Source: Lichenihabitans psoromatis
GTDB lineage: Bacteria > Pseudomonadota > Alphaproteobacteria > Rhizobiales > Beijerinckiaceae
NCBI RefSeq assembly: GCF_004323635.1
Contig: NZ_CP036515.1
Location: 2,605,501 to 2,669,500 of the forward strand
Reading direction: 5' to 3'
DNA: 64,000 nucleotides
In this document: piece by piece, positions 9,308 through 18,884 of the stretch
How the letters are laid out: each line of letters starts with the position of its first letter
How positions within the stretch are numbered: position 1 is the stretch's first letter
Made by a program: the position numbers and the translations under genes
The notes under the pieces: generated by a model
The model's input: only the letters and a program-made list of their open reading frames with translations
The model's database searches: none
What the model was told of the DNA's origin: nothing

Positions 9308-10476
9308 CAGTCCACCACGGTGCCGTCGCCCAGCACGGCGTTTTGCGTGTGCAGCACCTCCTGAGCATAGGGGTGCCGGGCGCAGGCCTCTTCGTCGACC
9401 TCAATGCCGAGGCCGGGCGCCTCAGGCACCTGCCAAAAGCCGTCGACCATCCGGATCGGCCCTTGGACCACCTCGAAATACCAGGGAACGGCGCCGACCA
9501 TCTCCTCCTGGATCATGTGGTTGGGCGTCGAGACGGCGAAATGCAGAGCCGCGACGCCCGCGATTGGGCCGAGCGGATTATGCGGCGCAACACCGACACC
9601 CACCGATTCCGCATGAGCCGCAATTTTCTTGGCCTCGAGCAGGCCGCCGCAATGACAGATGTCGGGTTGGATCACCGCCACGGCGTTGGCGGCCAGCAGT
9701 TCGACGAACTCCGAGCGTTCGACCAACCGCTCGCCTGTCGCCAACGGGATGCTCGTGCGACCGACGAGTGCCTTCAGGCCGGCCGTATCGCCGGGCGGTA
9801 CGGGTTCCTCCACGAACATCGGGCGGCCGGGCTCGAGCGCTTGAATATAGGGGAGTGCCGCCGCTGCGGAGGCGGGTCGGCCGTGGAAATCGACCATGAT
9901 CTCGATCTCCGGGCCGACCGCCTTGCGGAGCGCCTCCATCAGCCGACCCACTTTGTCGACCTCAGGCAGTGGCGCGTGGAAATGCGTGTAGGGAATGAAC
10001 ACCGCCTTGAAGGCCCGATAGCCTTTCGCCATCAACTCTTGAGCGCGCAGCACGAGGGGATCGGCATCCATGGTTTCGTAGACGGCCCGCATATCGCCCA
10101 GTCCGAGGTGGGTATAGACCGCCACCTTGTCGCGGACCTTACCGCCCAGCAGGCGCCAGACCGGCACGCCGAAATATTTGCCCATAATATCCCACAAGGC
10201 CATTTCGATCCCCGAAATGGCGCTCATGCCGATGGCGCCGAGCCTCCAGAACGACTGCTTCTTCATGACCCTGACGGCCTGCTCGATGTCGCGCGGATCG
10301 CGCCCAATCACCAAGGGAGCGAGATCCTCGACCGCGCCGACGACCGCGCGTGTCTTCCATTCCAACGTCGCCTCGCCCCAGCCATAGAGGCCTGGCACGT
10401 CGGTTTCGACCCGCACGAAGACCCAGTTGCGCATCTCCGCATTGACGACGCGCGTCCGAATAGCTGTGATCTTCAC
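9304..10476 (-). CDS. dgoD: Enolase-superfamily sugar-acid dehydratase, D-galactonate dehydratase-like
   Basis: About 390 aa, mandelate racemase/muconate lactonizing enzyme family. Metal and catalytic landmarks are the DFHGR motif, FVEEPVPPGD, ATGERLVERSEF, QPDICHCGG and APHNPLGPIAG. The DFHGR...EEPV...PH.PLGP pattern is closest to what I know of DgoD, which removes water from D-galactonate to give 2-keto-3-deoxy-galactonate. Start: the GTG at 10476 (family N-terminus MKITAIRT) has an ideal GAGGAG six bases upstream; ATGs at 10482 and 10500 are less well placed. First gene of the operon with the SDR and FadR-type regulator. The symbol is tentative, as related acids are possible. Confidence 0.85.
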   Translation of the reverse strand: MKITAIRTRVVNAEMRNWVFVRVETDVPGLYGWGEATLEWKTRAVVGAVEDLAPLVIGRDPRDIEQAVRVMKKQSFWRLGAIGMSAISGIEMALWDIMGKYFGVPVWRLLGGKVRDKVAVYTHLGLGDMRAVYETMDADPLVLRAQELMAKGYRAFKAVFIPYTHFHAPLPEVDKVGRLMEALRKAVGPEIEIMVDFHGRPASAAAALPYIQALEPGRPMFVEEPVPPGDTAGLKALVGRTSIPLATGERLVERSEFVELLAANAVAVIQPDICHCGGLLEAKKIAAHAESVGVGVAPHNPLGPIAGVAALHFAVSTPNHMIQEEMVGAVPWYFEVVQGPIRMVDGFWQVPEAPGLGIEVDEEACARHPYAQEVLHTQNAVLGDGTVVDW

Positions 10477-10500
10477 GCCCATCTCCTCATTGCCTTCCAT

Positions 10501-10513
10501 TAGATCATATCTA
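10501..10513. promoter_or_regulatory. Short dyad, candidate operator
   Basis: TAGAT-CAT-ATCTA, a 5-bp inverted repeat around a 3-bp centre, within 30 bp of the dehydratase start. The size suits a GntR-family site, but it is short enough to occur by chance. Confidence 0.3.
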
Positions 10514-10610
10514 ACGGAAGTCTCTCGTGATCCATCAAACGCTGAACTGTTGCAGCGCACAATCAGCATTTGAGGGACAATCGCGTTCGCTCTTGACCCA
10601 GCATGCAATC

Positions 10611-10642
10611 TGATCGTATCAAAAGCAAGTTAGGTACGATCA
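10611..10642. promoter_or_regulatory. 8-bp inverted repeat, candidate operator
   Basis: Perfect arms TGATCGTA (10611-10618) and TACGATCA (10635-10642), separated by 16 bp. It is roughly central in the divergent dgoD/araF region, a position from which one regulator could control both operons. Confidence 0.4.
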
Positions 10643-10819
10643 ATAGTGTTTGCAGACTTGAGAGTTTTTGGCCGACCAAGCGGGTGCCGTCTGCAATCGC
10701 GTCGGACGTTTGATTGAGGGCATCCGGCCAGACGAGTTGATGGCAGCCTGCCTCTGAGGCCGGTGCCCAAGAACACGATGGGCGGTCAACGTCCAGTCGA
10801 CACTCAAGGAGGACTGACA

Positions 10820-11806
10820 ATGAAGCGTGCAATCAGATCATTGACATTGGCCGGCCTGATGGCCGGAAGCCTGCTCGGATCCGCTTTTGCGGCCGACACC
10901 AAAATCGGTTTCGTCGTGAAGCAGCCCGAGGAACCCTGGTTTCAGGACGAGTGGAAATTCGCGGACCAGGCCGGCAAGGAGAAGGGGTTCACGGTCGTCA
11001 AGATCGGAGCCGAGGACGGCGAAAAAGCCTTGGCCGCCATCGACAATCTTGGCGCGCAAGGCGCTCAGGGCTTCATCATCTGCACGCCCGACGTCAACCT
11101 TGGCCCGGCGCTTGCGGCCAAGGCCCAGGCCAACAAGCTCAAGATGATGACGGTCGACGACCGCTTGGTCGACGGCGCGGGCAAGCCGCTCGAAGCCGTG
11201 CCTCACATGGGCATCTCGGCCAGCAAAATCGGGGAATTGGTCGGCCAGACCATTGCCGAGCAAGCGAAGGCACGGGGTTGGGACCTCAAGGATCTCGGCG
11301 TGATCCGCGTCTCCTACGACCAGCTTCCGACCGCCAAGGATCGGGTGGACGGCGCGACTGCGATTCTGCTGAAGGCCGGCCTGCCGCAAGCCAATATCTT
11401 CAACGCGCCGCAGGATAAGACCGACACCGAGGCGGCGCTGAATGCCGCCACGACCGTGATCAACGCCCATCCCGACGTGAAGCACTGGGCCGCCATCGGT
11501 CTCAACGACGAGGCGGTGCTCGGCGCCGTTCGCGCGACCGAGTCGGTCGGGATCAAGCCCGCTGACGTGATTGGTGTGGGCATCGGCGGTGCCGATTCGG
11601 CCATCAACGAATTCAAGAAAAGCCAGCCCACCGGCTTCGTCGCGACCGTGATCATCTCGCCCAAGCGGCACGGCTACGAGACCGCGACCGATATGTTCGA
11701 CTGGATCACCAAGGACCAAATGCCGCCCAAGCTCACGCAAACGGCGGGTCAACTCGCGACGCGGGAGGACTATGCCAAGGTGCGCCAGGGCCTCGGCATC
11801 CAGTAA
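10820..11806 (+). CDS. araF: L-arabinose-type ABC transporter substrate-binding protein AraF
   Basis: 328 aa: signal peptide about 1-24 (GSAFA-ADT), then KIGFVVKQPEEPWFQDEW, nearly the signature of E. coli AraF, followed by KFADQAGKEKGFTVVKI, GFIICTPD, VDDRLVDGAGKPL, HWAAIGLNDEAVLGAVRATE and IGVGIGG. Start at the ATG after CAAGGAGGACTGACA; an upstream in-frame ATG lacks a ribosome site. First gene of araFGH. AraF proteins bind L-arabinose and often galactose or fucose; the linked galactonate-type dehydratase suggests the natural ligand may be one of the latter. Confidence 0.93.
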   Translation: MKRAIRSLTLAGLMAGSLLGSAFAADTKIGFVVKQPEEPWFQDEWKFADQAGKEKGFTVVKIGAEDGEKALAAIDNLGAQGAQGFIICTPDVNLGPALAAKAQANKLKMMTVDDRLVDGAGKPLEAVPHMGISASKIGELVGQTIAEQAKARGWDLKDLGVIRVSYDQLPTAKDRVDGATAILLKAGLPQANIFNAPQDKTDTEAALNAATTVINAHPDVKHWAAIGLNDEAVLGAVRATESVGIKPADVIGVGIGGADSAINEFKKSQPTGFVATVIISPKRHGYETATDMFDWITKDQMPPKLTQTAGQLATREDYAKVRQGLGIQ

Positions 11807-11816
11807 GGGGGATCGT

Positions 11817-13322
11817 ATGAACGCCGAGGTCCCCGTGCTGCGGGTTGACAACATCGCCAAGGGATTTCCCGGCGTTCAGGCCCTCAAGGGCGTCTCATTC
11901 GCAGTGCCGGCCGGGACCGTGCACGGCCTGCTCGGCGAGAACGGAGCCGGCAAGTCGACCTTCATCAAGATCCTCGGCGGCGACTACCGCGCCGACGAGG
12001 GCACGATCACGATGGGCGGGACGTCGTTCAGTCCTGCCACCGTCAAGGACGCCATGGCGGCCGGCATCGCCGTTGTGCACCAGGAACTCCAACTCGTGCC
12101 GGAGCTCACAGTCGGCGAAAACCTCACTCTCGGCCGTTTTCCGAACCGGGGCGGGCTGGTGTCGTTTCGGGCTTTGCATGAGCGAGCCGAGGCCGCGCTC
12201 GCGACGGTAGGGGGCGGCATCGCTTCACGGACCAAGGTGGTGCATCTCTCCATTGGTCAACGCCAGATGGTCGAGATCGCCAAAGCCGTCATGGACGACG
12301 CCAAGGTCATCGCGCTCGACGAGCCAACCTCCTCGCTGTCGGCCAACGAGAGCGAGGTGCTGTTCCGCCTCATCGAAAGCTTGCGCGCTCGTGGCAAGAT
12401 CATCCTCTACGTCTCGCATCGGCTTGATGAGGTCTTCCGCCTCTGCGACGGCGCCACCGTTTTGCGCGACGGGCACGTCGCCGCTCATTTCGCCTCGATG
12501 GCAGGGATCACCCGCGACGAGATCGTGCAGCGCATGGTCGGCCGGGAGATCCAGGACATTTGGGGTTGGCGCGCGCGCCGCCTCGGCGACGAGGTGCTGA
12601 CGGTCCGCGGTATCGCGGGTGCACGGCTCCCGGTTCCGGCCAGCTTCTCGATCGCGGCGGGCGAGATTCTCGGTTTCTTTGGCCTTGTCGGGGCAGGCCG
12701 GACCGAACTGTTTCGGCTGGTTTACGGTGCCGATGCCCGCCAAGGCGGTGACGTGACGCTCGCGGGCAGAACCGTCACGGCGACGCCGAAGGGGTCTATC
12801 GGGGTCGGCCTTGTCATGTGCCCCGAGGACCGCAAGGCGGACGGCATCGTTCAAGGTCGCTCCGTCGAGGAGAATATCGTGATCTCGACGCGGCGGCACT
12901 TTTCGCCGTTCGGGCTTATCGATCGCGCCCAAGAGGCGCGCGTGGCAGACGGCTTCATCGAAAAACTGCGTGTCCGCACGCCCAGCCGAAAACAGGACAT
13001 CGTGAACCTGTCCGGCGGCAATCAGCAGAAGACGATCCTGGCCCGCTGGCTCGCCGAGGCTGACGTCAAGGTGTTGCTTGTCGACGAGCCGACACGCGGA
13101 ATCGATGTCGGTGCCAAAGCCGAAATCTACGCCATCCTCTACGACCTCGCCGAGAAGGGGCTTGCGGTTGGCGTCGTCTCGAGCGACTTGCCCGAGGTGA
13201 TGGGCATCTGCGACCGCATCCTCGTGATGCGCGAGGGGCAGGTCGTGGCCGAATTCAAACGCGGCGCCTTCGACGAACACACCATCCTTGCCGCTGCCCT
13301 CCCAGGAGACCACGATTCATGA
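11817..13322 (+). CDS. araG: L-arabinose-type ABC transporter ATP-binding protein AraG
   Basis: 501 aa, tandem ABC domains: Walker A GENGAGKST, signature LSIGQRQMVEIAKAV and LDEPTSSLS in the first; GLVGAGRTEL, LSGGNQQKTILARW and LVDEPTRGIDVGA in the second. It starts 10 bp after araF and its stop overlaps the araH start (ATGA). It energises uptake of the AraF ligand through AraH. Confidence 0.93.
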   Translation: MNAEVPVLRVDNIAKGFPGVQALKGVSFAVPAGTVHGLLGENGAGKSTFIKILGGDYRADEGTITMGGTSFSPATVKDAMAAGIAVVHQELQLVPELTVGENLTLGRFPNRGGLVSFRALHERAEAALATVGGGIASRTKVVHLSIGQRQMVEIAKAVMDDAKVIALDEPTSSLSANESEVLFRLIESLRARGKIILYVSHRLDEVFRLCDGATVLRDGHVAAHFASMAGITRDEIVQRMVGREIQDIWGWRARRLGDEVLTVRGIAGARLPVPASFSIAAGEILGFFGLVGAGRTELFRLVYGADARQGGDVTLAGRTVTATPKGSIGVGLVMCPEDRKADGIVQGRSVEENIVISTRRHFSPFGLIDRAQEARVADGFIEKLRVRTPSRKQDIVNLSGGNQQKTILARWLAEADVKVLLVDEPTRGIDVGAKAEIYAILYDLAEKGLAVGVVSSDLPEVMGICDRILVMREGQVVAEFKRGAFDEHTILAAALPGDHDS

Positions 13323-14266
13323 ACCACCTGCGCCGGCTCATCCTGGGCGATCAGGGCCTCGTCGTGTTGTTCGTAGTCGCCTTTGCGGCCGTGGCCTTTT
13401 TGGTCCCGAACTTCTTCACCGAACGCAACATGCTGGGGTTACTGCAATCGGTCGTCACCATCGGCATCGTCTCGGGCAGCATGATGCTCTGCCTTGCCTC
13501 GCGCGATTTCGATCTGTCGGTCGGCTCGACTGTCGCGTTCGCGGGCATGGCGGCCGTCATGGGATCGAATGCGACCGGGAGTGTCACGCTCGGGGTGGGG
13601 CTGGCGCTTCTCGCCGGGTTGGCGGTCGGGATCGTGAACGGCGTGGTCATCGCCCGCCTTCGCATCAACGCGCTCATCGCGACGCTGGCGACGCTGCAGA
13701 TCGTGCGCGGCTTGGCGTTGATCGCCAGCAACGGCCGGGCCGTGGGCGTGAACGAACCGGCGTTCTATTCGATCGCCCAAACGGCGATCTTCGGCATTCC
13801 GACCCCGGTCTGGGTGATGGTGCTCTGCCTCGCCGCGTTCGGCTTCGTGCTCAATCGGACCGTGTTCGGGCGAAATGTGCTGGCGGTCGGCGGTAATCCC
13901 GACGCGACGCGTCTCGCCGGCGTCGACGTGGCGCGAACCCGCATCTGGATCTTCGCGATCCAGGGCGTGATGTGCGGCATTGCCGGCGTATTGCTCGCCT
14001 CGCGCATCACCAGCGGCCAGCCTAATGCCGCGACTGGACTTGAATTGTCGGTGATCTCGGCCTGCGTGCTGGGCGGGGTTTCGTTGGCCGGTGGCCGCGC
14101 CGCCATCTCGGGCGTTGTGGTGGGCGTGCTGATCCTGGGGATTGCCGAGAATGCGATGAACCTTCTGAATATCCAGGCCTTCTACCAATATCTGGTGCGC
14201 GGGCTGATCCTGCTTCTCGCGGTCATGCTCGACAATCTTCGAAGCCGGGCTTTAAGGCGGTCCTGA
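13319..14266 (+). CDS. araH: L-arabinose-type ABC transporter permease AraH
   Basis: 315-aa BPD_transp_2 (CUT2) permease with about eight to ten hydrophobic segments, the conserved SRDFDLSVGSTVAFAGM loop, GNPDATRLAGVD and a SACVLGGVSLAGGRA motif near the C-terminus. Overlaps araG by 4 bp. Last gene of the operon; a hairpin lies 18 bp downstream. Confidence 0.93.
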   Translation: MNHLRRLILGDQGLVVLFVVAFAAVAFLVPNFFTERNMLGLLQSVVTIGIVSGSMMLCLASRDFDLSVGSTVAFAGMAAVMGSNATGSVTLGVGLALLAGLAVGIVNGVVIARLRINALIATLATLQIVRGLALIASNGRAVGVNEPAFYSIAQTAIFGIPTPVWVMVLCLAAFGFVLNRTVFGRNVLAVGGNPDATRLAGVDVARTRIWIFAIQGVMCGIAGVLLASRITSGQPNAATGLELSVISACVLGGVSLAGGRAAISGVVVGVLILGIAENAMNLLNIQAFYQYLVRGLILLLAVMLDNLRSRALRRS

Positions 14267-14283
14267 TCGAGAGGGCCGATACC

Positions 14284-14302
14284 GGGAGGCTTACGGCCTC
14301 CC
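14284..14302 (+). terminator. Candidate terminator hairpin after araFGH
   Basis: GGGAGGC (14284-14290), loop TTACG, GCCTCCC (14296-14302). The T-run afterwards is poor, so this may be a weak or factor-assisted terminator. It lies between araH and the convergent cyo operon. Confidence 0.4.
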
Positions 14303-14378
14303 CGGCTTATTGAAACTGTTTGTTCCCCGCCGCGCTCAACGCCAAGCCGCTCGCAGGTCCCCGTCCTGCCTGCGAGCG

Positions 14379-14969
14379 TCAGGGTTGCGTCTGCGTCATG
14401 CCGCTCATCGGCATCATGTTGTGGTTCATGTGTCCCATGATCCAGAGCGATCCGCCGATCAGTAACCCGATGATCAAGACGCCGAAGGCGAGCGCCATCG
14501 CGTTGTTGATATTGTCCGGCGATGTCGTCAGGTGGAAGAAAAACACGAGATGAATGCCGATCTGGGCGATTGCGAAGACGATCAAGGCCACGAATATGGC
14601 CGGTCCGTACACGAGGGTCGACGAGGAGATGTAGAAAGAACCGGCGGTGAGTAAGGCAGCAAGTCCGAGTCCGATCACGTAGGATCTGACGCCGGATTTC
14701 AGATCTCCTTCATCCGGGTGGTGCTCGCCGGGAGCGGCATCCCTGTGATGCGTTCTCCCGCGGTCGGGACTGCGCGAGCCCGAGTCCGAGGTTGCGGACG
14801 GCTTCGCAATGTCGCTCCGCGCGACGTCGACCGATCCAACCGCGACCGCCGCCGTTGCATGGCGCTTGCGGGGCAGGAGGCCGAGCAGCCCAACGAGGAG
14901 CACGCCGAAGGTGATGCCCCATCGCCCTTTGCGCGTCGGGCGCGACGATGAACCGTGGTGCGGGCTCAT
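14379..14969 (-). CDS. cyoD: Cytochrome o ubiquinol oxidase subunit IV with N-terminal extension
   Basis: 196 aa. The C-terminal 110 residues are ordinary CyoD: SYVIGLGLAALLTAGSF, AIFVALIVFAIAQIGIHLVFFFHL and a third membrane segment before GHMNHNMM. The family is usually about 110-130 aa. Here about 80 extra residues precede it, with one extra hydrophobic segment (ITFGVLLVGLLGLLP) and a charged His/Arg/Ser-rich linker. The start overlaps the cyoC stop (ATGA), so the extension is probably translated. Small membrane subunit that aids assembly of the quinol oxidase. Confidence 0.88.
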   Translation of the reverse strand: MSPHHGSSSRPTRKGRWGITFGVLLVGLLGLLPRKRHATAAVAVGSVDVARSDIAKPSATSDSGSRSPDRGRTHHRDAAPGEHHPDEGDLKSGVRSYVIGLGLAALLTAGSFYISSSTLVYGPAIFVALIVFAIAQIGIHLVFFFHLTTSPDNINNAMALAFGVLIIGLLIGGSLWIMGHMNHNMMPMSGMTQTQP

Positions 14970-15657
14970 GCGCTAACTCCCATCAGATAAACGACCGTGA
15001 AGACGCCGACCCAGACAATGTCGAGAGCGTGCCAAAAGAGGGCCCAACAGGCGGTCCGGCGGATGATGTCGTCGCGAAACCCTTTCGCGAAGACCTGAGC
15101 CATCATCGTGAGAAGCCAAAGAATGCCGACCGTGACATGGAGTCCGTGGCAGCCGACGAGCGTGAAAAACGCCGACAGAAAGGCGGAGCGGCTCGGCCCC
15201 GCGCCTTGCGCGATGAGGCCGGCGAATTCATGCACCTCGAGTACCAGAAACCCGACCCCGAGCGCCGCCGTTGCCAGCATCGTCACTTGAAACCACAACA
15301 GGTTCTTGAACCTCAGCGCCAGCCCCGCCATGCCACACGTGAAGCTCGACAGCAGAAGCAACACCGTCTCGATCCCGACACTGCCGCGATCGAACAATTG
15401 GGCTCCGGACGGCCCCCCGCTGTATTATCCTTCAGGACCGCATAAGCCGCAAAGAAGGTCGAGAAGGTGATGATGTCGGAAAGAATAAAGATCCAGAATC
15501 CGTAGCCGACGACGATGCGCTTGGGCGAGGGGCCTCCGCTGCCATGGCCGGTGGCCTCGTTGTCGCCGCCCGATCCGCGCCCAACCCGATAGGGATCATG
15601 TTCATGAGCCGGCTTGCGGCCCGCGTCCGGCGGCGCGAAGGCAGAGGTGGCGCTCAC
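14966..15657 (-). pseudogene. cyoC: Cytochrome o ubiquinol oxidase subunit III, frameshifted
   Basis: Two overlapping frames together make one CyoC. The N-terminal part (GTG at 15657, overlapping the cyoB stop) reads normally through GYGFWIFILSDIITFSTFFAAYAVL and then DNTAGG before losing homology. The C-terminal part, in another frame, resumes at LFDRGSVGIETVLLLLSSFTCGMA and ends normally. The break is at a run of six G (plus-strand C, 15413-15418); seven G would restore one frame. Either a true loss of subunit III or a homopolymer indel in the assembly. Neighbouring cyo genes are intact, which favours an artefact or a recent mutation. Confidence 0.85.
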
Positions 15658-17657
15658 GAGGCAGTCTCCAGCGCTTTCAGGGCTTCGCCGCGCGTCGCCC
15701 GGTTAACGGCGTCGATCCGTGCGACGGTTTCGGCCGGGATTTCATATTCGGTCCGGTCACGCCAGGCGAAGACCACGAAGGTCGCATAGGCACCGACAAG
15801 CCCAACGATGGCGAGCCACCAGATGTGCCAGATCATCGCGAAGCCGATCAGGGTCGCGAAGAAGGCACAGACGATGCCGGTCGGGCTGTTGCGCGGCACC
15901 TCGATCGGCTCATAGTCCGGCGTGTCGGGCAATTGATGCTGCTCCTGCGCGCTATGCTTCATCCCCCAATAGGGTTCCTCATCGTGGACATCCGGAAGGA
16001 CCGCGAAGTTGAAGACCGGCGGGGGAGATGCCATCGACCATTCGAGCGACCGCCCATCCCACGGATCCCCCGTCACATCGCGCAACTCATCCCGTTGCTG
16101 GATCGAGACGACGAGCTGGATGATCTGACAAATGATGCCGCACAGGATCACCGCGGCGCCTAATGCCGCCACCAGCAGCCAGGGACGCCATTCGGGTACG
16201 TCGTAATGCTGCAGGCGGCGGGTCATGCCGTCCAGACCAAGAATGTAGAGCGGGCCGAATGCGAGCCAAAAGCCCACGAGCCAGCACCAGAACGCGCCCT
16301 TGCCCCATCCCTCATGCAACCGGAAGCCGGTCGCTTTGGGAAACCAGTAGGTGTAGCCCGCAAAAGCGCCGAACAGCACACCGCCGATGATCACGTTGTG
16401 GAAATGGGCGACGAGAAACACCGAGTTGTGAAGCACGAAATCGGCGGGCGGAACCGCGAGCAGCACGCCGGTCATGCCGCCCACTACGAAGGTCACCATG
16501 AAGCCGAGAGCCCAGAGCATGGGCGTATCGAAACGGACCTTGCCGCCATACATGGTGAACAGCCAATTGAAGATTTTGACGCCGGTCGGCACGGCGATCA
16601 CCATCGACATGATGCCGAAGAAGCCGTTGACGTCCGCGCCCGCTCCCATCGTGAAAAAATGGTGCAGCCAAACCATGAAGGCCAAGAGGCAGATCGCCAT
16701 GGTGGCCATCACCATCGAGCGATAGCCGAACAGCGGCTTGCTCGAGAAGGTCGAGACAACCTCGGAAAAGACCCCGAAGGCCGGCAGGATCAAGATGTAG
16801 ACCTCCGGATGTCCCCAGGCCCAGATCAGCGCCATGAAGAGCATGGAATTTCCACCGGCCTCCACGGTGAAGAAGTGGAAATCGAGATAGCGGTCGAGCA
16901 GCAGCATGGCCGAGACCGCCGTCAGGATCGGGAACGAGGCGATGATGAGCAAGTTCGTCGCGAGCGCGGTCCAGCAGAACATGGGCATGCGGAGATAGCC
17001 CATCCCGGGAGCCCGCATTTTAAGGATAGTGGTCACGAAATTGACGCCGGTCATCAGCGTCCCGATCCCGGAGATTTCCAGCGCCCAGAGCCAGTAATCG
17101 ACACCGACGCCCGGCGAATAGGTCAGTTCCGACAGGGGCGGGTAGGGCAACCAGCCGGTCTTTTGAAATTCACCGACGACGAGCGAAATATTGATGAGCA
17201 GCGCGCCCGTGGCCGTGAGCCAGAACGACACCGAATTCAGCGTCGGGAAGGCCACATCGCGGACGCCGAGTTGGAGCGGCAGCACGAAGTTCATGAGCCC
17301 GATCATGAACGGCATGGCGACGAAGAAGATCATCAAGGTGCCATGCGCCGAGAAAATCTGGTTGTAGTGGTCGGGCGGCAGATAGCCGGGAGAATTGAAG
17401 GCGAGCGCCTGCTGCGAGCGCATCAGGAGCGCGTCGGAGAAGCCGCGCAGCAGCATGACGAGCGCGAGGATCACATACATGATGCCGACGCGCTTATGAT
17501 CGACCGAGGTGATCCATTCTTTCCAAAGATAAGGCAGGTGCCCGGCGAGAATGATCCATCCAAGGACGCCGAGCAGGACGACGACGACGACACCCCCGGC
17601 GACGAGCGGGATCGGCTGGTCGAGCGGGATGGCCGCGAGCGTAAGCTTGCCAAACAT
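15654..17657 (-). CDS. cyoB: Cytochrome o ubiquinol oxidase subunit I
   Basis: 667-aa haem-copper oxidase with about 14-15 membrane segments. Landmarks: haem-ligand region [34 protein letters not shown] (CuB His and cross-linked Tyr), [10 protein letters not shown] and [16 protein letters not shown] with the high-spin haem ligand. Reduces O2 to water using ubiquinol and pumps protons. Start ATG 17657 follows GGGAGGAAGCTG. Overlaps cyoC by 4 bp and lies 2 bp after cyoA. Confidence 0.97.
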   Translation of the reverse strand: MFGKLTLAAIPLDQPIPLVAGGVVVVVLLGVLGWIILAGHLPYLWKEWITSVDHKRVGIMYVILALVMLLRGFSDALLMRSQQALAFNSPGYLPPDHYNQIFSAHGTLMIFFVAMPFMIGLMNFVLPLQLGVRDVAFPTLNSVSFWLTATGALLINISLVVGEFQKTGWLPYPPLSELTYSPGVGVDYWLWALEISGIGTLMTGVNFVTTILKMRAPGMGYLRMPMFCWTALATNLLIIASFPILTAVSAMLLLDRYLDFHFFTVEAGGNSMLFMALIWAWGHPEVYILILPAFGVFSEVVSTFSSKPLFGYRSMVMATMAICLLAFMVWLHHFFTMGAGADVNGFFGIMSMVIAVPTGVKIFNWLFTMYGGKVRFDTPMLWALGFMVTFVVGGMTGVLLAVPPADFVLHNSVFLVAHFHNVIIGGVLFGAFAGYTYWFPKATGFRLHEGWGKGAFWCWLVGFWLAFGPLYILGLDGMTRRLQHYDVPEWRPWLLVAALGAAVILCGIICQIIQLVVSIQQRDELRDVTGDPWDGRSLEWSMASPPPVFNFAVLPDVHDEEPYWGMKHSAQEQHQLPDTPDYEPIEVPRNSPTGIVCAFFATLIGFAMIWHIWWLAIVGLVGAYATFVVFAWRDRTEYEIPAETVARIDAVNRATRGEALKALETAS

Positions 17658-17659
17658 GA

Positions 17660-18685
17660 TCAGCTTCCTCCCTTAGGGGATCCGACGCAGATCGGCGCGC
17701 CTTGTGCAAGTCCGGGCGCCGGCGTCGGGCCGAGCTCAAGTGTCAGTCCAGGGTGAGGGGCGGACCCTGAGGCTGTTTGAGGCGCAGGCCCCGGCCCAGG
17801 TGGCAGCCGGAGCGAAACGATGTTCTGAAACAAGTCCGCATCGGCCACGCGATAGGTCATCGGCGGATTGTTCGTACTCTGCTTTGCAAGAGCATTGTAG
17901 GCCTCGCCATCGAGGGTCGCAGAGGCGCTATGCGCCTGCTGCAACCAGGCGGCATAACCGTCGGCCGACAGCGCCTTGACGTCGAAATGCATGTCGGCAA
18001 ATCCCTCGCCGCTGAGGTGGGACGACATCCCGTAGTAGGTGCCTTCCCGATCGGCCTGCAGGTTCAGCTGCGTCGTCATTCCGCTCATCGTGTAGATCAT
18101 GCTGCCGAGCTGCGGCACGAAAAACGAGTTCCACACGCCGGACGAGGTCAGCGAGAAATGCACCGGCGTTCCAGCCGGGATCACCAATTGGTTGAGGCTG
18201 GCGACCTTCTCGTCCGGGTAGATGAAGAGCCACTTCCAATCCAGCGAAACAACCTGGATCTCGATCGGCTTCTTGGACCCGGCCAGGGGGACGGCGGGAT
18301 CGAGCTCATGCGACCCGATCCATGCGATCCCGCCCAGAAACATAATCGTCAGGAGCGGCACCGACCACGTCACGATCTCGACGCGGCCCGAAAAGGCCCA
18401 GGTCGGCAGGTGCTCGGCTTTGGTGTTGCCGGCCCGAAACCACCAGGCAAACGCCAGGGTCGCCACGATGGTCGGGACGACGATGCAGAGCATGACCGCA
18501 AGAGCGTTCAGGAGCAGTGTCCGCTCGCTCGCGCCGACCGGTCCGGCGGGGTCAAGCAAGCGAAGTGAACATCCGGAGAGGAGTGCGGCGCCCGCAATTG
18601 CGACAGCCGGCGGCGCGAAACGCCTGATCCGACGAAGCGCGCGTCGCCCCGCTGCGCTCGAAAGAGAATCGTCGATCTTCGCCAT
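17660..18685 (-). CDS. cyoA: Cytochrome o ubiquinol oxidase subunit II
   Basis: 341 aa: signal peptide with lipobox (LLSGC), two membrane segments, then a periplasmic cupredoxin domain ([58 protein letters not shown]). The Cys ligands of a CuA site are absent (Ser in their place), as expected for a quinol rather than cytochrome c oxidase. The C-terminus is Pro/Gly-rich. The ATG at 18685 is preferred over the GTG at 18694 because AGGTGAGG precedes it. First gene of cyoABCD; no cyoE follows. Confidence 0.95.
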   Translation of the reverse strand: MAKIDDSLSSAAGRRALRRIRRFAPPAVAIAGAALLSGCSLRLLDPAGPVGASERTLLLNALAVMLCIVVPTIVATLAFAWWFRAGNTKAEHLPTWAFSGRVEIVTWSVPLLTIMFLGGIAWIGSHELDPAVPLAGSKKPIEIQVVSLDWKWLFIYPDEKVASLNQLVIPAGTPVHFSLTSSGVWNSFFVPQLGSMIYTMSGMTTQLNLQADREGTYYGMSSHLSGEGFADMHFDVKALSADGYAAWLQQAHSASATLDGEAYNALAKQSTNNPPMTYRVADADLFQNIVSLRLPPGPGPAPQTASGSAPHPGLTLELGPTPAPGLAQGAPICVGSPKGGS

Positions 18686-18884
18686 TCGCCTCACCTGACT
18701 TCAGAGTGGAGTTCGACCGCGCGCAGATGTTTGATGGAAGTTGGCGGATGACGCAATGTGGCGCAAAGGCGACCGACAGCGGCATAACGCCGTTGCGCCT
18801 CTTTTCGATGACATCCGGATCATTCGATCGCGGAGCGATTATCGCGTTCGGATTTTGGCATGCGTCAGCGGTGCCGCACGCCCG

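Larger units (their letters stand above)
10477..10819. promoter_or_regulatory. Divergent promoter region between dgoD-like operon and araFGH
   Basis: About 340 bp with no gene. It must hold both outward promoters. Two dyads are visible: TAGAT-N3-ATCTA at 10501-10513, next to the dehydratase start, and TGATCGTA-N16-TACGATCA at 10611-10642 in the middle. The FadR/GntR regulator in the operon is the obvious candidate to bind here, but operator assignment is inference. Confidence 0.55.
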
